Assembly (NCBI RefSeq): GCF_019393635.1
Contig: NC_057867.1
Span: 69,257,492 to 69,321,491, forward strand
Source: Dromiciops gliroides
Lineage: Eukaryota; Chordata; Mammalia; Microbiotheria; Microbiotheriidae
Length of the DNA: 64,000 nt
Direction of reading: 5' to 3'
In this document: positions 37,440 through 47,839 of the stretch, piece by piece
How the letters are laid out: each line of letters opens with the position of its first letter
How positions within the stretch are numbered: position 1 is the stretch's first letter
Made by a program: the position numbers and the translations under genes
Notes under the pieces: model-generated
Database searches by the model: none
Seen by the model: the letters and a program-made list of their open reading frames with translations, nothing else
Told to the model about the DNA's origin: nothing

Positions 37440-39820
37440 GGGAGAGAGTGAAGTGAGCCAGGAACAGTGAGATGGCATCCCTGGGGTGTGATCTTGAGTA
37501 AACTCATTCCATGGCCTTTCCCACCAGTGATAACGTCTCTTCCCAACTTGCCATCATTCTTCCAGCTTCCACACTTCCCAGTCAGCCATGTCCTCACTCT
37601 GGTGATCCCCAATTCCCATCTCTTCTACCTCTCCAATGTCTCTTGTGTACGTCCCCTTCTCTCAACACAACCACAACCTTAGTGCCACCCCTCATCGGCC
37701 CTTTCCTAGACTCTCGAAATAGCCTTCTCTTTGGCCTTCCAGTTTCAGGCCTTTCCCCCTCTAATCCCCCTTCCCCACAGCTACAGCACAGGTCTGAACA
37801 TGTCACTTCCTTACTCAATAAATTCCAGTGACTTCCTGTTAAACCCTGGAATCAGATAGTATTTCATCACCATCTGCCTCCTTCATTCCTACTCAGGAGA
37901 CACTGAACAAAGCTTGAGGAAATCTCACCACCATAACTGACTTTCCAAGTGGAGCTGGGCCCTCACTGAAGCAGGGCAGTTCTTTTATTCATCCCTAATT
38001 GATTCCCTATCTCACCCCAGCAGAAGCTATTCCAAACCTCCTCTTTACTCTTGAAGCCCCTCATACCTCTTCCTCCTCCCTCTGCCTTTCTCAGCAGAGG
38101 ACCTGGACTCTTTTTTTACTGAAAAAAAATGGAACTCCTCCTTCTCTCATTCTCTCCTCCTTCCCTCCAGTTTTGGACAAAGACAGAGTAGTTCTTGTGG
38201 CCAAGGCCACCTCCTCTACATCTCACTTAATCTTACATCCTGCCAATTTACCAGCATACTGCCCCTTTGCTTCTACCCCCCTACCTCAAATGGTCATCCT
38301 CTCCCTGTCAACTGCTTGCTTTCTGCTGCCTTCCAACACGATTCTCTTGTCTTTCATTAGACCCTTTCATTCCCTCAACAATCCCCTGGATCTTTCCTGC
38401 TATCATTAGACATACTTCTTGTAAATGTTGTTGACCTGCCTCCACCTCCTCTCCTCTCCAACTCCCCAACCCTTTGTAGTCTGGCTTTTAACCTCATCAC
38501 TCGACTTAAACTGTAGTCTCCAAAGTTGTCAGTGATCTCTTAATGATCCAGTCTGATGAGTTTTTCCCAGTCTTTGTCTGTATCGGCCCATCTGCCAAAT
38601 CTGGCATTACTTACACCCTTCTCCTGGATGCTCTGCTGTTCTGGGGTTTCCTGACACTTCTCTCCTGCTTTACCTGCCATGTGTCTAACCACTTGTTCTC
38701 AGTCTCCTTTGTTGACTTGTCATCTCCAATCCTGGCCCTTAACGGGGGCTGTTCTCCAAGGTCCTGGCCTGGGCCCTCTTCTCCTCTCCCTCTGTGCTGT
38801 CTTGGTGACCTCATCGGACCCCAGGACTTTAACTCTTACTGTCTATGTGGATGACTTCCAGATATCCATATTTAGCCCCAGTCTCTCCAGTGAGCTTTTT
38901 TAGTTCCACATCATCACTTGCTTATTGGGCACTTGCAACCAGATCTCCCACGGACATGTTGGACTCAAGATATCTAAAACCAAACCCATCACATTTCCCC
39001 TCAAATTGTTCCTCCTTCCCTATTTCTGTCAAAGGCACCACTGTCCACCTACTCACCTGGCTCCACAGCCTTGACTTCTTCCTCAGTTCTTCCCTCTGCT
39101 TTGCTCTATGCATCTGATCAGTTGCCAGATCTTGCTGTTGCTACCTTCATGTCTCTCCCATCTGACCATTTCTTTCTACTCCCATGGCTACCCCATCTCC
39201 TCTCACCTAGATTGCTGCAGTAGCCTTCTGCTTGGTCTCTCTTCCTCCAGCCTCTCCCCGCTCCAGTCCATTTTCTACATTGATGCCAAATGATCTTCCT
39301 TAAGTACAGATCTAATCATGTAACTGCCCTACTCAGCCAACTCTAGTGGATCCCCATGGCCTGTAGAATAACCAAAACCAAGCCAAACTCCTCTGTTTAG
39401 CTTCCGAATCTCTCCCCAACCTGGCCCCGACCTATCTTCCCAGTGTTTCTGTGTTACTTCCTCTCCCACACTCTGCCATCCTGGACCCAACTGGCCATCT
39501 CTCAGTTCATCTCCCCTCTCCATGTTGGTACCGTGCCCATCCCCCATCCCTGGGATGTGTTCTCTCCTCCCCTTCCCCTTAGAAGATGGAACTCAAGCAC
39601 CACCTTCTGCGTGAAATCTTTGCTGCTCTCACAAAACTGCCTTGGGTTTCACTCCTTTTTATGTCTCTTGGTTCAATCTGGTTACTTGCTTTGATCTGTC
39701 CTTGTTGTCTGCCCTTTTAGAATGGAAGCTTTTTGAGAGGAGGAATCCTTAGTGCTTATATTAGCAGCACAGCTCTTGGCACACATAGGAGCAGTTTATT
39801 AGTAACTTAATCAAGGTTTG
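37440..39820 (+). repeat. L2 fragments with reverse-transcriptase remnant
   Basis: 37440-37860 is one L2 ORF2-end fragment (CTCATCGGCCCTTTCCTAGA, GTCTGAACATGTCACTTCC). A second spans about 38500-39820. Near 38740-38870 it encodes LGPLLLSLCAVL then TVYVDDFQIS, the decayed RT core with a YVDD box in place of the usual YADD. The 3' region GATTGCTGCAGTAGCCTTCT to TAGAATGGAAGCTTTTTGAG follows. 37870-38490 is C/T-rich and not assigned. Stops rule out a working protein. Confidence 0.75.
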
Positions 39821-40197
39821 ATCTCACATTGTTTCACTTGCTAGTTTTGTAGAAGTTTGTTAATGTCCATAGCTGAATACAGAGATGCGCATTTATTAAG
39901 CACTATGTGGCAGGTACTGTGCTGAGCCCAAGGAGTACAGATATCAGAGAGCAAGCTGACGATCCCTGCTTACATTCTAGGGCTGGAAGGCATCGTATCA
40001 AAGGCAGCTGGGAAGGGGTGGGGTGTGGGATGGAGATGAAGGGCACGTGGGGTGGAGACCTGGGCAAAGGAAGGGATAACTTACCTCTCAGAGCAGGGGC
40101 AGCGAGAGGGCAGATTCCAAGGTTATAGTTGGGGAGGAGATGAGGATGATGGCTGGAGTAGGGGCAGCGTGGGAGAAGATAGTCCACAAATGGCCAG

Positions 40198-40199
<2 letters not shown>

Positions 40200-40238
<39 letters not shown>
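40200..40238 (+). repeat. (TG)n microsatellite
   Basis: A perfect TG run of about 19 units, 205 bases upstream of the TASL2 ATG and so possibly close to its last 5' intron end. Confidence 0.97.
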
Positions 40239-40239
<1 letters not shown>

Positions 40240-40399
40240 CTTATAGATAAGAAAATAGGTATTTAATGGGGGGGACACACGATCATTTTTTTTTTTTTAC
40301 TGATGGGGTACCCAGTCAAAAAAAATCTGCAGCCCAGTGGTCTATAGGATCCCTACCCCAACTGTTTTCTCAGCGGTCTTATGTGAACTCTTCATTTTC

Positions 40400-40401
40400 A
40401 G
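40400..40401 (+). promoter_or_regulatory. TASL2: Candidate 3' splice site before the TASL2 coding exon
   Basis: CTCTTCATTTTCAG ends at 40401, 43 bases before the ATG, and would place a 5' UTR intron directly upstream. A second good acceptor (AACTGTTTTCTCAG) ends at 40373. TASL-family genes keep their coding region in the final exon behind non-coding 5' exons, so one of these is likely used. Confidence 0.5.
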
Positions 40402-40444
40402 GGTTATACTGCACTCTGCTGGTTAGCAGGCTTACTGGGACAAA

Positions 40445-41359
40445 ATGCTTGCAGAAGCCTTCCTACCTGGCCTTCTGTACCAAGAACACACTAAGCCACA
40501 CCAAGCACACACATGTAAGCAGAACCCCAAGGAGGAAAAGGAAACTTGGACAAACCATCTCCTGGAGAGTGAAGATGTTAAGCTTCCCTCCACTGAAACG
40601 AAAAGGCTGGACAGAGGTTGGCCTGCAAGCTGCCCAGAGCACGGTCAAGACACATGCTTGCAGCGATCGGCAGATGGGGCGGCTGTGCCGGGTCAGCAGG
40701 GTGCAGCCCTCCAGGGTAATGCATCTGCAGCTTGGCAGATCCCCCAGAGAGCCCCGCTGGAAGAAAATGAGCTGGATCTGTATCGCTCATGGTCCTGCAG
40801 CAGCATCTGCCAGAATTATCCTGACCTCCATATTGGGGGGAATCGTGTGGGGCATGCTTATGATTCTGGTTGTTTCATGGACCATGTCCATGATGAGACT
40901 TTCACTGGGCCTCTGCTTCTCTCAGAGGACATCCCACTGGGCCATTCTCCCATCCCCAGCAGGCCGCCCCCTGTGGCATACAAATTCCTGCCTGGGGATG
41001 AGGTCCGAGAAAGAAGCATCCTTTTCCATGAGCAGCCCCTCTCCAACTCAGTGCTTAATAGCTATGTGGAAAAGAAGGTGGATGAGCTCTACAAGCAAGT
41101 TTTCGAAGAGAACTTGACCCGATGCCGCTCTGTGACCAGCCTTGTGGCTTCCAATCTACTGATGGACAACTTGAATCACATCAGCCTTCAGATCTCACAA
41201 GAACAAAACATTGAGGTGTCCCGAGCTCGAGAGGCCATCTTACAGTCTATGGCCTTGCGCAGCCTGTACTATGCTTCCAAGGGAAACAGCTCGGAGCTCA
41301 GCACTCCCAACCTTCAGATCTCCAGTCAGACAAAGTGGGAGAAGTTGCCAAAGGTGTAG
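40445..41359 (+). CDS. TASL2: TASL-family adaptor, probable TASL2 (TLR adaptor interacting with SLC15A4 on the lysosome)
   Basis: An intact 304-codon frame (human TASL is about 301). It begins MLAEAFLPGLLY, closely resembling the TASL N-terminus, which in TASL binds the lysosomal transporter SLC15A4. Further matches from memory are CSSICQNYPDLHIGG (118-132), SVLNSYVEKKVDELYKQ (202-218) and ISLQISQEQNIEVSRAREAI (246-265). At the C-terminus STPNLQIS (286-293) forms a pLxIS motif (41309-41323), the site whose serine phosphorylation recruits IRF5 in TASL. The start is the first ATG after an in-frame TAG at 40424-40426 and has A at -3. The coding region is a single exon, as in TASL. Its place next to SH3BGRL on a conserved-X segment argues for TASL2 (mouse Gm6377) rather than TASL. 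Residues about 63-100 show no clear family similarity. No signal peptide or membrane segment is visible. Confidence 0.88.
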   Translation: MLAEAFLPGLLYQEHTKPHQAHTCKQNPKEEKETWTNHLLESEDVKLPSTETKRLDRGWPASCPEHGQDTCLQRSADGAAVPGQQGAALQGNASAAWQIPQRAPLEENELDLYRSWSCSSICQNYPDLHIGGNRVGHAYDSGCFMDHVHDETFTGPLLLSEDIPLGHSPIPSRPPPVAYKFLPGDEVRERSILFHEQPLSNSVLNSYVEKKVDELYKQVFEENLTRCRSVTSLVASNLLMDNLNHISLQISQEQNIEVSRAREAILQSMALRSLYYASKGNSSELSTPNLQISSQTKWEKLPKV

Positions 41360-44261
41360 ACGATACCCTTTGGGCTGCTGCTGGGGCAGAACATTGACTG
41401 CCCCAGTAGCTGTTTTAATTCAACGATGGGGGAGGAGACATTGTTGCATGTGGGGAGATGTTTCTGGAGAGCTCAAAGGGTCACATCAACCCTGGTGCAG
41501 TGGAAAGGTGCTGAATTCAGCTTTTTTGGACTCACTTTCCAATCGTGGCACTACCATTGCCTACTACCATTGTGACAGGAATGCCAAATTGCAGAATCGT
41601 GAAGCCAAAAAGGACCTTTGAAGGGTGTAGTACAAACCATAAGCAAAAAACCCATAATCCTTACTGTACCATACCCAACAAAGGGTCATCTAGCATCTTT
41701 GTGAAGCTCTCTTGGGAGAGAAGAACCTCCTACTTCTAGAGGCAGCCCATTGCAATTATGGAAACCTTTCATTCCATCACACCTGGATTTACCCCTTTGC
41801 ACTTTGTGCTTGATGTTTCTCGTTTTGCATTCTGGGGCCAAACTGAACAAGTCAGATCTCTTTTCTTAATAACAGTTCTTTGAATACTTGAAGGTAGCAA
41901 TCATGTTTTCCCCACAGTCTTGTCTTCTCCAAACTAAACATTCCTATTTCCTTTAACTGATTTTCACATGGCAGAGACTCAAGGCCTCTTGTTCACCACT
42001 AGGGTATGTTACAAAGGGGAGTCTTTGTCTGGTATGAATTGGATTGGATGGTCATTGGATCCCCTTCCAACTCTGAGATCCTATGAGTCTGTAATTCTGT
42101 GAAATTGCTGTCTCTCTTTGGGCATCAGTTTCCTTCTATGTAAAATAAAAGTTTGAATTTGATAGCCTTGAAGGTCCCTTCAAACTCTTAGTTCCTGGTC
42201 CTGGGTCTGGAGAGCAAGTACCATTAACCTTGTTTTACACATGAGGAAAGTAAGGCCTAAGAGAGTTTAAGTGACTTGCCCGAGGTAACTTTTCAAGGAA
42301 ACAGAGCTGGGACTCTGCCAGTACTACAGGATAGCTACAGGATAGCTATATGGGTTGAACCCCCCCTTTAAATGATGATAGTGTGATAGAAGTAACTTTG
42401 AGATGCTCAATTGTTTTTTGTTTCAAAGGATGCCTGCTTCATTTACTCCCATACTTCCCCCTTGCCTCTGCCTTCCCATTGGCAGCTTTGTTTGCTACTG
42501 CAATAAGGGGAGCCTGGGCAGCTCAGACAGCCAGAGGCAGAGCCAGGGTCAGCACATCCGCTTAGCAGTTCTGCACTGAAGGATGCCAAGGGATGGGACA
42601 ACATTTACTCTTGAGAGTGGGCTACTGAGGGGAGCAGAACTTCACAGACCAGAAGCTTCACCAGCAGGCTGTTCACTAAGTTAGGGTTTTGCCCCTCTCT
42701 GATTTAGGTCTTAGCCACAGTGATTGAAACATTAGCCTGTGAATGCCCCCAAGGACTTTTGGAATTTGGTGAAGCTGGGCCTCCAACAGTAGAGGTCCAC
42801 AGATGACCAATAGTGGTTCCTCACCAGCTTGTCCTCCAGGTTCCCCAGCCAGATAGGACTTGGCCATGCTAACATACCTTCATGTCCTTAGTGAGGCATT
42901 GGAAGAGGACTTGGGTGTCACAGTTCCTCAAATCATAGGACCTAAAGTTGGAATGGGACTTACAGAGCATCAGTTTCACTCCAGTCCTCTTATAGATGAA
43001 GAAACCGAGGTCCAAAGAAGGGAGTTCATTTGTCCAAGATCATACAGCTAACACTTAGCAGATCTGAGATTTGAACCAGGTCTTTTGACTCCAAAGCCAG
43101 TGCTTGTCTTGGGCTCCAGCAACATGGAGAGGAAAAGGGAGCTGCATGTAACAGTGTACTTGGTGTTGAAACTTGATGCTTTTGCAATGTTTTGAGATAG
43201 CCATTGGCAGTATTTTTTCATTGATGTGATTCATAGAACGTTAGAGCCATAAGGGACCTCAGAGACCAGCTCATATAACTGTTTCATTTTATAAAAAAGG
43301 AAAATGAGCCCAGAGAGGGTAAGTGACTTGGTCAAAGTCACACCATGGTGGAAAGGCAGAGCTAAGTCTCATAGCCAGATAACTTGACTCCAAGTGCAGC
43401 ACTCTTTCTCCTGGGACATTGAAGGGAGATGAATACAGAGAAAGTGGGTTGATTGTTTACCGCTATAGGACAGAGGAGGCTCCTTGGTGGCCTTTCTCCA
43501 GAGTGGGATCCACAGTCTTGCCTATAAGATTATACGGTAGCTTTTTGGGTTGTCCTCTGGTCTTCTGGTAGGAGATTGCTAGTTGCTGGCCTTGAATAGA
43601 GCTTTATGAGATTATGAAATCCAGGTAGTAAAATATTGCTGAAAGAGCAAGATACCTATGTTGACTTGCAAACAAAGCCACAGCCCTCCTCTCATCTCAC
43701 TGGCCCACAAGCTTACTTTTGCCAGGCTTTCTGTTCACGTCATTGAAGGTCATGAAGTTGGAAAGGTTGCTCAGCACACGTTGTTACTCACCTCCGGCAT
43801 GGACAAGCTGGTGAAGGGATATTGAAGAGGACAAGAGTTTCCTTAATGAACTATGGAACCATTGCCACTTACTTGGGGTCTCTGCCTTAGTCTACTCCTC
43901 TGTAAAACAGGATAATAGCAGTTACCCTAAAGCAGGGCTGCAAAGACTAAAAAGATGACATGTTTTTAAAGCACTTTTGATTTATGTCATAGGAGTTCTG
44001 CTTGTGCTGTGTCTTGGCAAGTGAGAATGGCGCAGCAATACCTCATCCAACTGTTGGTAGACTTGGACTCTTTGGGCACTCCTAGAAGAATCCCAGGGGT
44101 CAAGATTTTGGAAAAACTGACTGAGTGAATTGAAAATACTGACAAGCAAAGATTCGTTTTTCTATTTCTTTTTTAAGTTTATTTGTTTTTAATGGAAAGG
44201 TCACCACAATGGCAAAATTAATTAATGCTTCAAATGTATCAACTTTGTTGATGTAAATAAA
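41360..44261 (+). other. TASL2: Region downstream of TASL2, possible 3' UTR, with candidate poly(A) signals
   Basis: No coding sequence was recognised. Candidate AATAAA signals lie at 42144-42149 (inside a MIR fragment) and 44256-44261 (unique sequence, followed by TGTGGACAGTTTTTCTG). The true mRNA end cannot be fixed. MIR fragments occur at about 42090-42180 (+), 42210-42320 (-), 42930-43110 (-), 43225-43420 (-) and 43860-43990 (+). Confidence 0.4.
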
Positions 44262-44429
44262 GAATAATCAGCCAATATCACTAGTGTGGACAGTTTTTCT
44301 GACACAATATTTAGACTAACACTGAACTTGTGAGAACAAGTGATTGTCATAAATAACGAGGAGCATACTAAGAGTTGAACAAGACACTACCTACTTTTAA
44401 CCTACTCTCTAATTAAAAATGTAATTTAG

Positions 44430-44569
44430 AGGGGCAGCTAGATGGTGCCGTGGATAAAGCACCGGCCCTGGATTCAGGAGTACCTGAGTTCAAATCCGAC
44501 CTCAGACACTTGACACTTGCTAGCTGTGTGACCCTGGGCAAGTCACTTAACCCCCATTGCCCCACAAAA
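44430..44569 (+). mobile_element. tRNA-derived SINE (WSINE1/Mar-type)
   Basis: A well-preserved copy. The perfect 15-base duplication AAAAATGTAATTTAG lies at 44415-44429 and 44570-44584. Confidence 0.95.
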
Positions 44570-45352
44570 AAAAATGTAATTTAGGTTGCCTTCCAGTGGT
44601 AAACTCACCTAATCATCCCTTTGTTCTCGCTTAATAATAATAGAAATAAGCCATTCACTCAAACATTTATCAAGCATCTCTTCTTTTCCAAGCACTCTCC
44701 TGGGGATAAGTAAGGGAATAGAAAGACCAAACCAAAAACAAAACCCGGTGCCTGTCCTCAGGGAGTTTCCATTGGGAGAGTAGGAGGAGGGACTGCATAT
44801 AGCCAGAGAAACTGCAAGATGAATCCAAGGTAATTTCTGAGTGTGGCGTGGGAGACATTAACAGCTGGGATGGGGAGAGGGGAGGAGGATAAGCCTAGTA
44901 TAGATCACCCTTGAGTTGAGTCCTGAAAGGTTGAGATTTCCCTAGCCTTAGAGGTACATGATTTCATCTAGTCCTCACTTCAACCTTGTGAGGCAGGTGC
45001 TGTTACTGTTTCCATTTTCCAGGTGAGAAAACAGGTTTGGAGAAGTGAAGCAACTTGCCTTGGATCTCACAGGCCTCCAAGCCCAGCACTGAGTCATGCT
45101 GCAAGTGGCACAGGTAACGTAATACCGAATGGAGGGAAGATGGTGAGCCTGGTGTCATTTCCAGTCGTGATGGGTCACTTCTGCAGACTTCAGGACTTGA
45201 ATGACATGAATATGTCTCTGGGTTTTGCATTGGGGACAACATGTGTTGTCACAGATGATTCTGTTTTCCATCCTGGATTGTTTCCTTGCCTGGCCTACAT
45301 GGTTCCCTTTCCATCACTCAACCCATGATCAGTAAGGAGCCCCATATGCTTT

Positions 45353-45449
45353 CGTTTTTTGTTTTTGTTTTTGCAGGGCAATGAGGATTAAGTGACTTAC
45401 CAAGGGTCCCACAGCTAGTTAAGTGTCACTTAGCTGCACCCCCCCCCCC
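45353..45449 (-). mobile_element. tRNA-derived SINE with internal deletion
   Basis: A reverse copy only 97 bases long. Both ends are present (GCAGGGCAATGAGGATTAAG and TTAGCTGCACCCCC), but the B-box and promoter-side middle is missing. The duplication AGCCCCATATGCTTT at 45338-45352 and 45450-45464 frames it exactly. Confidence 0.9.
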
Positions 45450-46188
45450 AGCCCCATATGCTTTTGCAGAGGCTGGGAGCCAGGCGAGCTATCAGGTTGG
45501 TGCCTCCAAACAGGAAAGATGGTTTGTGACCCGCTGAGGAGGAGTGTCACCAGGAGTCTTAGCATAGAAGGTGGGGAAAAGGGAGCAGGCCCGCCTAAGA
45601 TCAGGCCCAGTGTGGCCTGCCTTGGAGGGGTCACCACCCTCCTCTCCCATGTCCATAGAGCAGAAAGGCTCCCTGCCCTCCAGCCCCACAGCTGGAGAGG
45701 GCCACCGAAGTTATCCATGAAGTCAGTGGGACAGCAACACTCCCAGTTATGGTCTCAACCACATTAAAATGGCATTGGGAAATACAGGACATGAATAAAA
45801 ACACAGTGAAACCTAGAGAGGTCACATTTTCAAACTGACGTTAACATGGGACCTGAAACAATCCTTATGTCTGGATTAGTGACTTCTGTTTCTACTGCTG
45901 TTTAATAACCACTGGACTAATATAAACTGCTCATTGTTGAGATTAGGGGGAAATGGAGTAACCAAAAGGGAAATAACTCAAAGCTAGGTTTCAATTTCAA
46001 AGCAACCCACTGAACTCCAATCCATAGAATTTCTTAAATGAAAATGCAAAGTAAGGTCAGGTAGCAGTGCGTGCTCACTGACATGCAAAATGAGCTGTTT
46101 CACTGGGCATGCTCTTAGAGGGTCGAGTGAAACTGGCCACCTGGTAATTTCCCCTCTTCCTCCTCACTTCTTGACACTTTCCTATAGA

Positions 46189-46440
46189 GGCAGCAGGTGG
46201 TGCAGCAGACAGATGGTTGACTGGACCTGGAGTCAGGAAGACCTTTGTTCAGATTTGGCTGCCAATGCTTAGTGTGTGATCCTGGGCAAGTCACCTAACC
46301 TCTCAGCCTCGATTTCCTCATCTGTAAAATGAGGATTCCCATAGTACTTACCTCTCAGGGCTGTTGTAAAGCACTTAGCACAGTGTCTGGTATACAGTTG
46401 GTGCTTAACAAATGCTTGTTTCCTTCCTTCCTTCCTTCTT
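46189..46440 (+). mobile_element. MIR/Mar-type SINE with TTCC repeat tail
   Basis: A tRNA-like head (AGGCAGCAGGTGGTGCAGCA), a CORE-like middle (TTTCCTCATCTGTAAAATGAG) and 3' end CAGTGTCTGGTATACAGTTG...TTAACAAATGCTTG, followed by (TTCC)n. It is a nearly complete CORE-SINE. Confidence 0.8.
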
Positions 46441-46595
46441 GAAATGACTTTGGAATTCTTTGTGTTTACTTTGTATGTGCTTCCTTGGTACATATTGTAG
46501 CCTATATCCCAGAAGGCTGTAAGCTCTGAGGGCAAAGACTAATCTGCTTTGCCTGTGTATTCCTAGCATCCGACAGTCACCTGGTACATAGCTGC

Positions 46596-46597
<2 letters not shown>

Positions 46598-46631
<34 letters not shown>
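46598..46631 (+). repeat. (ATT)n microsatellite
   Basis: About 11 perfect units of TTA/ATT following an L2-like end. Confidence 0.95.
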
Positions 46632-46750
46632 GGATAATAATAATCAGGAATTTAATAAATATGGATTGAAACGTACCCAAATACTCTCATGAATCAGTGA
46701 CTCTATTGTGACATGGCTATGGCCATTCCCTTCAGCAATACAGAGTCGTA

Positions 46751-47058
46751 GGGGCAGCTAGGTGGCACAGTGGATAGAGCACTGGCCCTGGAGTCAGGAG
46801 GACCTGGGTTCAAATCTGGCCTCAGACACGTGACACTTCTAGCTGTGTGACCCTGGGCAGATCACTTAACCCCCAATGCCCCAAACATCCAGGGCCATCT
46901 CAAGTCGTCCTGATATATATCTTGCCACCGGACCCAGATGGCTCTGGAGGAGAGAGTGAGGCTGGTGACCTTGCACAGCCGTCCCTCACTTAAATCCAAT
47001 TCACTGAAAATCATGATATCTGTCATGGTCCTCTTTGAGAACAAAGGACAAACAACAA
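46751..47058 (+). mobile_element. Composite SINE: tRNA-type head plus second conserved unit
   Basis: A plus-strand tRNA-type head (46751-46885) is followed without a gap by the second unit (CAAGTCGTCCTGATA, ATGGCTCTGGAGGAGAGAGT, GGTCCTCTTTGAGAACAAAG, ACAACAAC). It has the same architecture as 34694-35006 and 61326-61612. Confidence 0.85.
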
Positions 47059-47439
47059 CAGAGCTTGACCACCAAGCCTTGTCGTTTTCTACTCATAGCT
47101 CCTTCATAGAGGACCCATCCCTCTGATGTGCACATTGAAAGCCATCCTCTGGGTCTTTTCATAATATCCTGGGAATAAACCAGGACAGAGGAGGAAGGGG
47201 AAGTGGGGAGTCCCCCTGGGACATCTGCTCTTCTGAGATCTAGCAGATCAGAATTGGAGAGATCATCAGAGTGGCCTGGGCCTCCACTTAGCCTAGCAGG
47301 TTCTGGGACCTTTGAGAACTTGCCCAAATCTCCTTATTATCAAATGCCTCCAAAGAGTTTATTATAGTGTGGCTGCAGACACAGTGCTCACTGTGGTATG
47401 ATGAAATTGCTTTAGTTATGATACTGAAATATATGTACG

Positions 47440-47615
47440 ACAAATAATTTCTCATTTGAGTCTCACAAGTGCTATTATACCCATTTTGATGATGAAGAAA
47501 CTAAGACTAAGAGAGATTAAATGACTTACCCAGGGACACTTATCTGTTAAGTGTCAGAGGTGGGATTTGAACCCAGGTCTTCCTAACCTCAGAGCCATTT
47601 TTCCTTGTACCACAT
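47440..47615 (-). repeat. MIR
   Basis: Reverse MIR: CCCATTTTGATGATGAAGAAAC, AATGACTTACCCAGGGACAC, GGATTTGAACCCAGGTCTTCC. Confidence 0.8.
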
Positions 47616-47616
47616 A

Positions 47617-47835
47617 GCATAATGGTAGAGAACAAGGCATGGAGCCAGGTAGACCTGGGTTCAAGTTCTGTCTGTGACATACTGGGCAAGTCACTTAACT
47701 TCTCAGTGATCTAGGCAGCTCTCTAACACTGTAAGTTATATAGAAGGTGCTACCCTGTATTGAGGGAGGGAGTTTGCTCATCCAGGAGTTCCCATTGCCA
47801 GTGGAACCACAGTTCTGGTCCCTAGCCCCTTTCCT
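47617..47835 (+). mobile_element. Older tRNA-derived SINE
   Basis: The head resembles TAGCATAATGGTAGAGAACA, then GGTTCAAGTTCTG, GGGCAAGTCACTTAACTTCTC, AGGCAGCTCTCTAACACTGT, and it ends near CCAGTGGAACCACAG. It is the same subfamily as 25629-25866. Confidence 0.75.
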
Positions 47836-47839
47836 GTTG

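Noticed and set aside
40266..41117. 283-codon open frame overlapping TASL2 in another frame
   Set aside because: It has a non-biological-looking start (poly-F from a T run), and the family motifs all lie in the 40445 frame. Its middle part is discussed as a possible frame-shift trace only.
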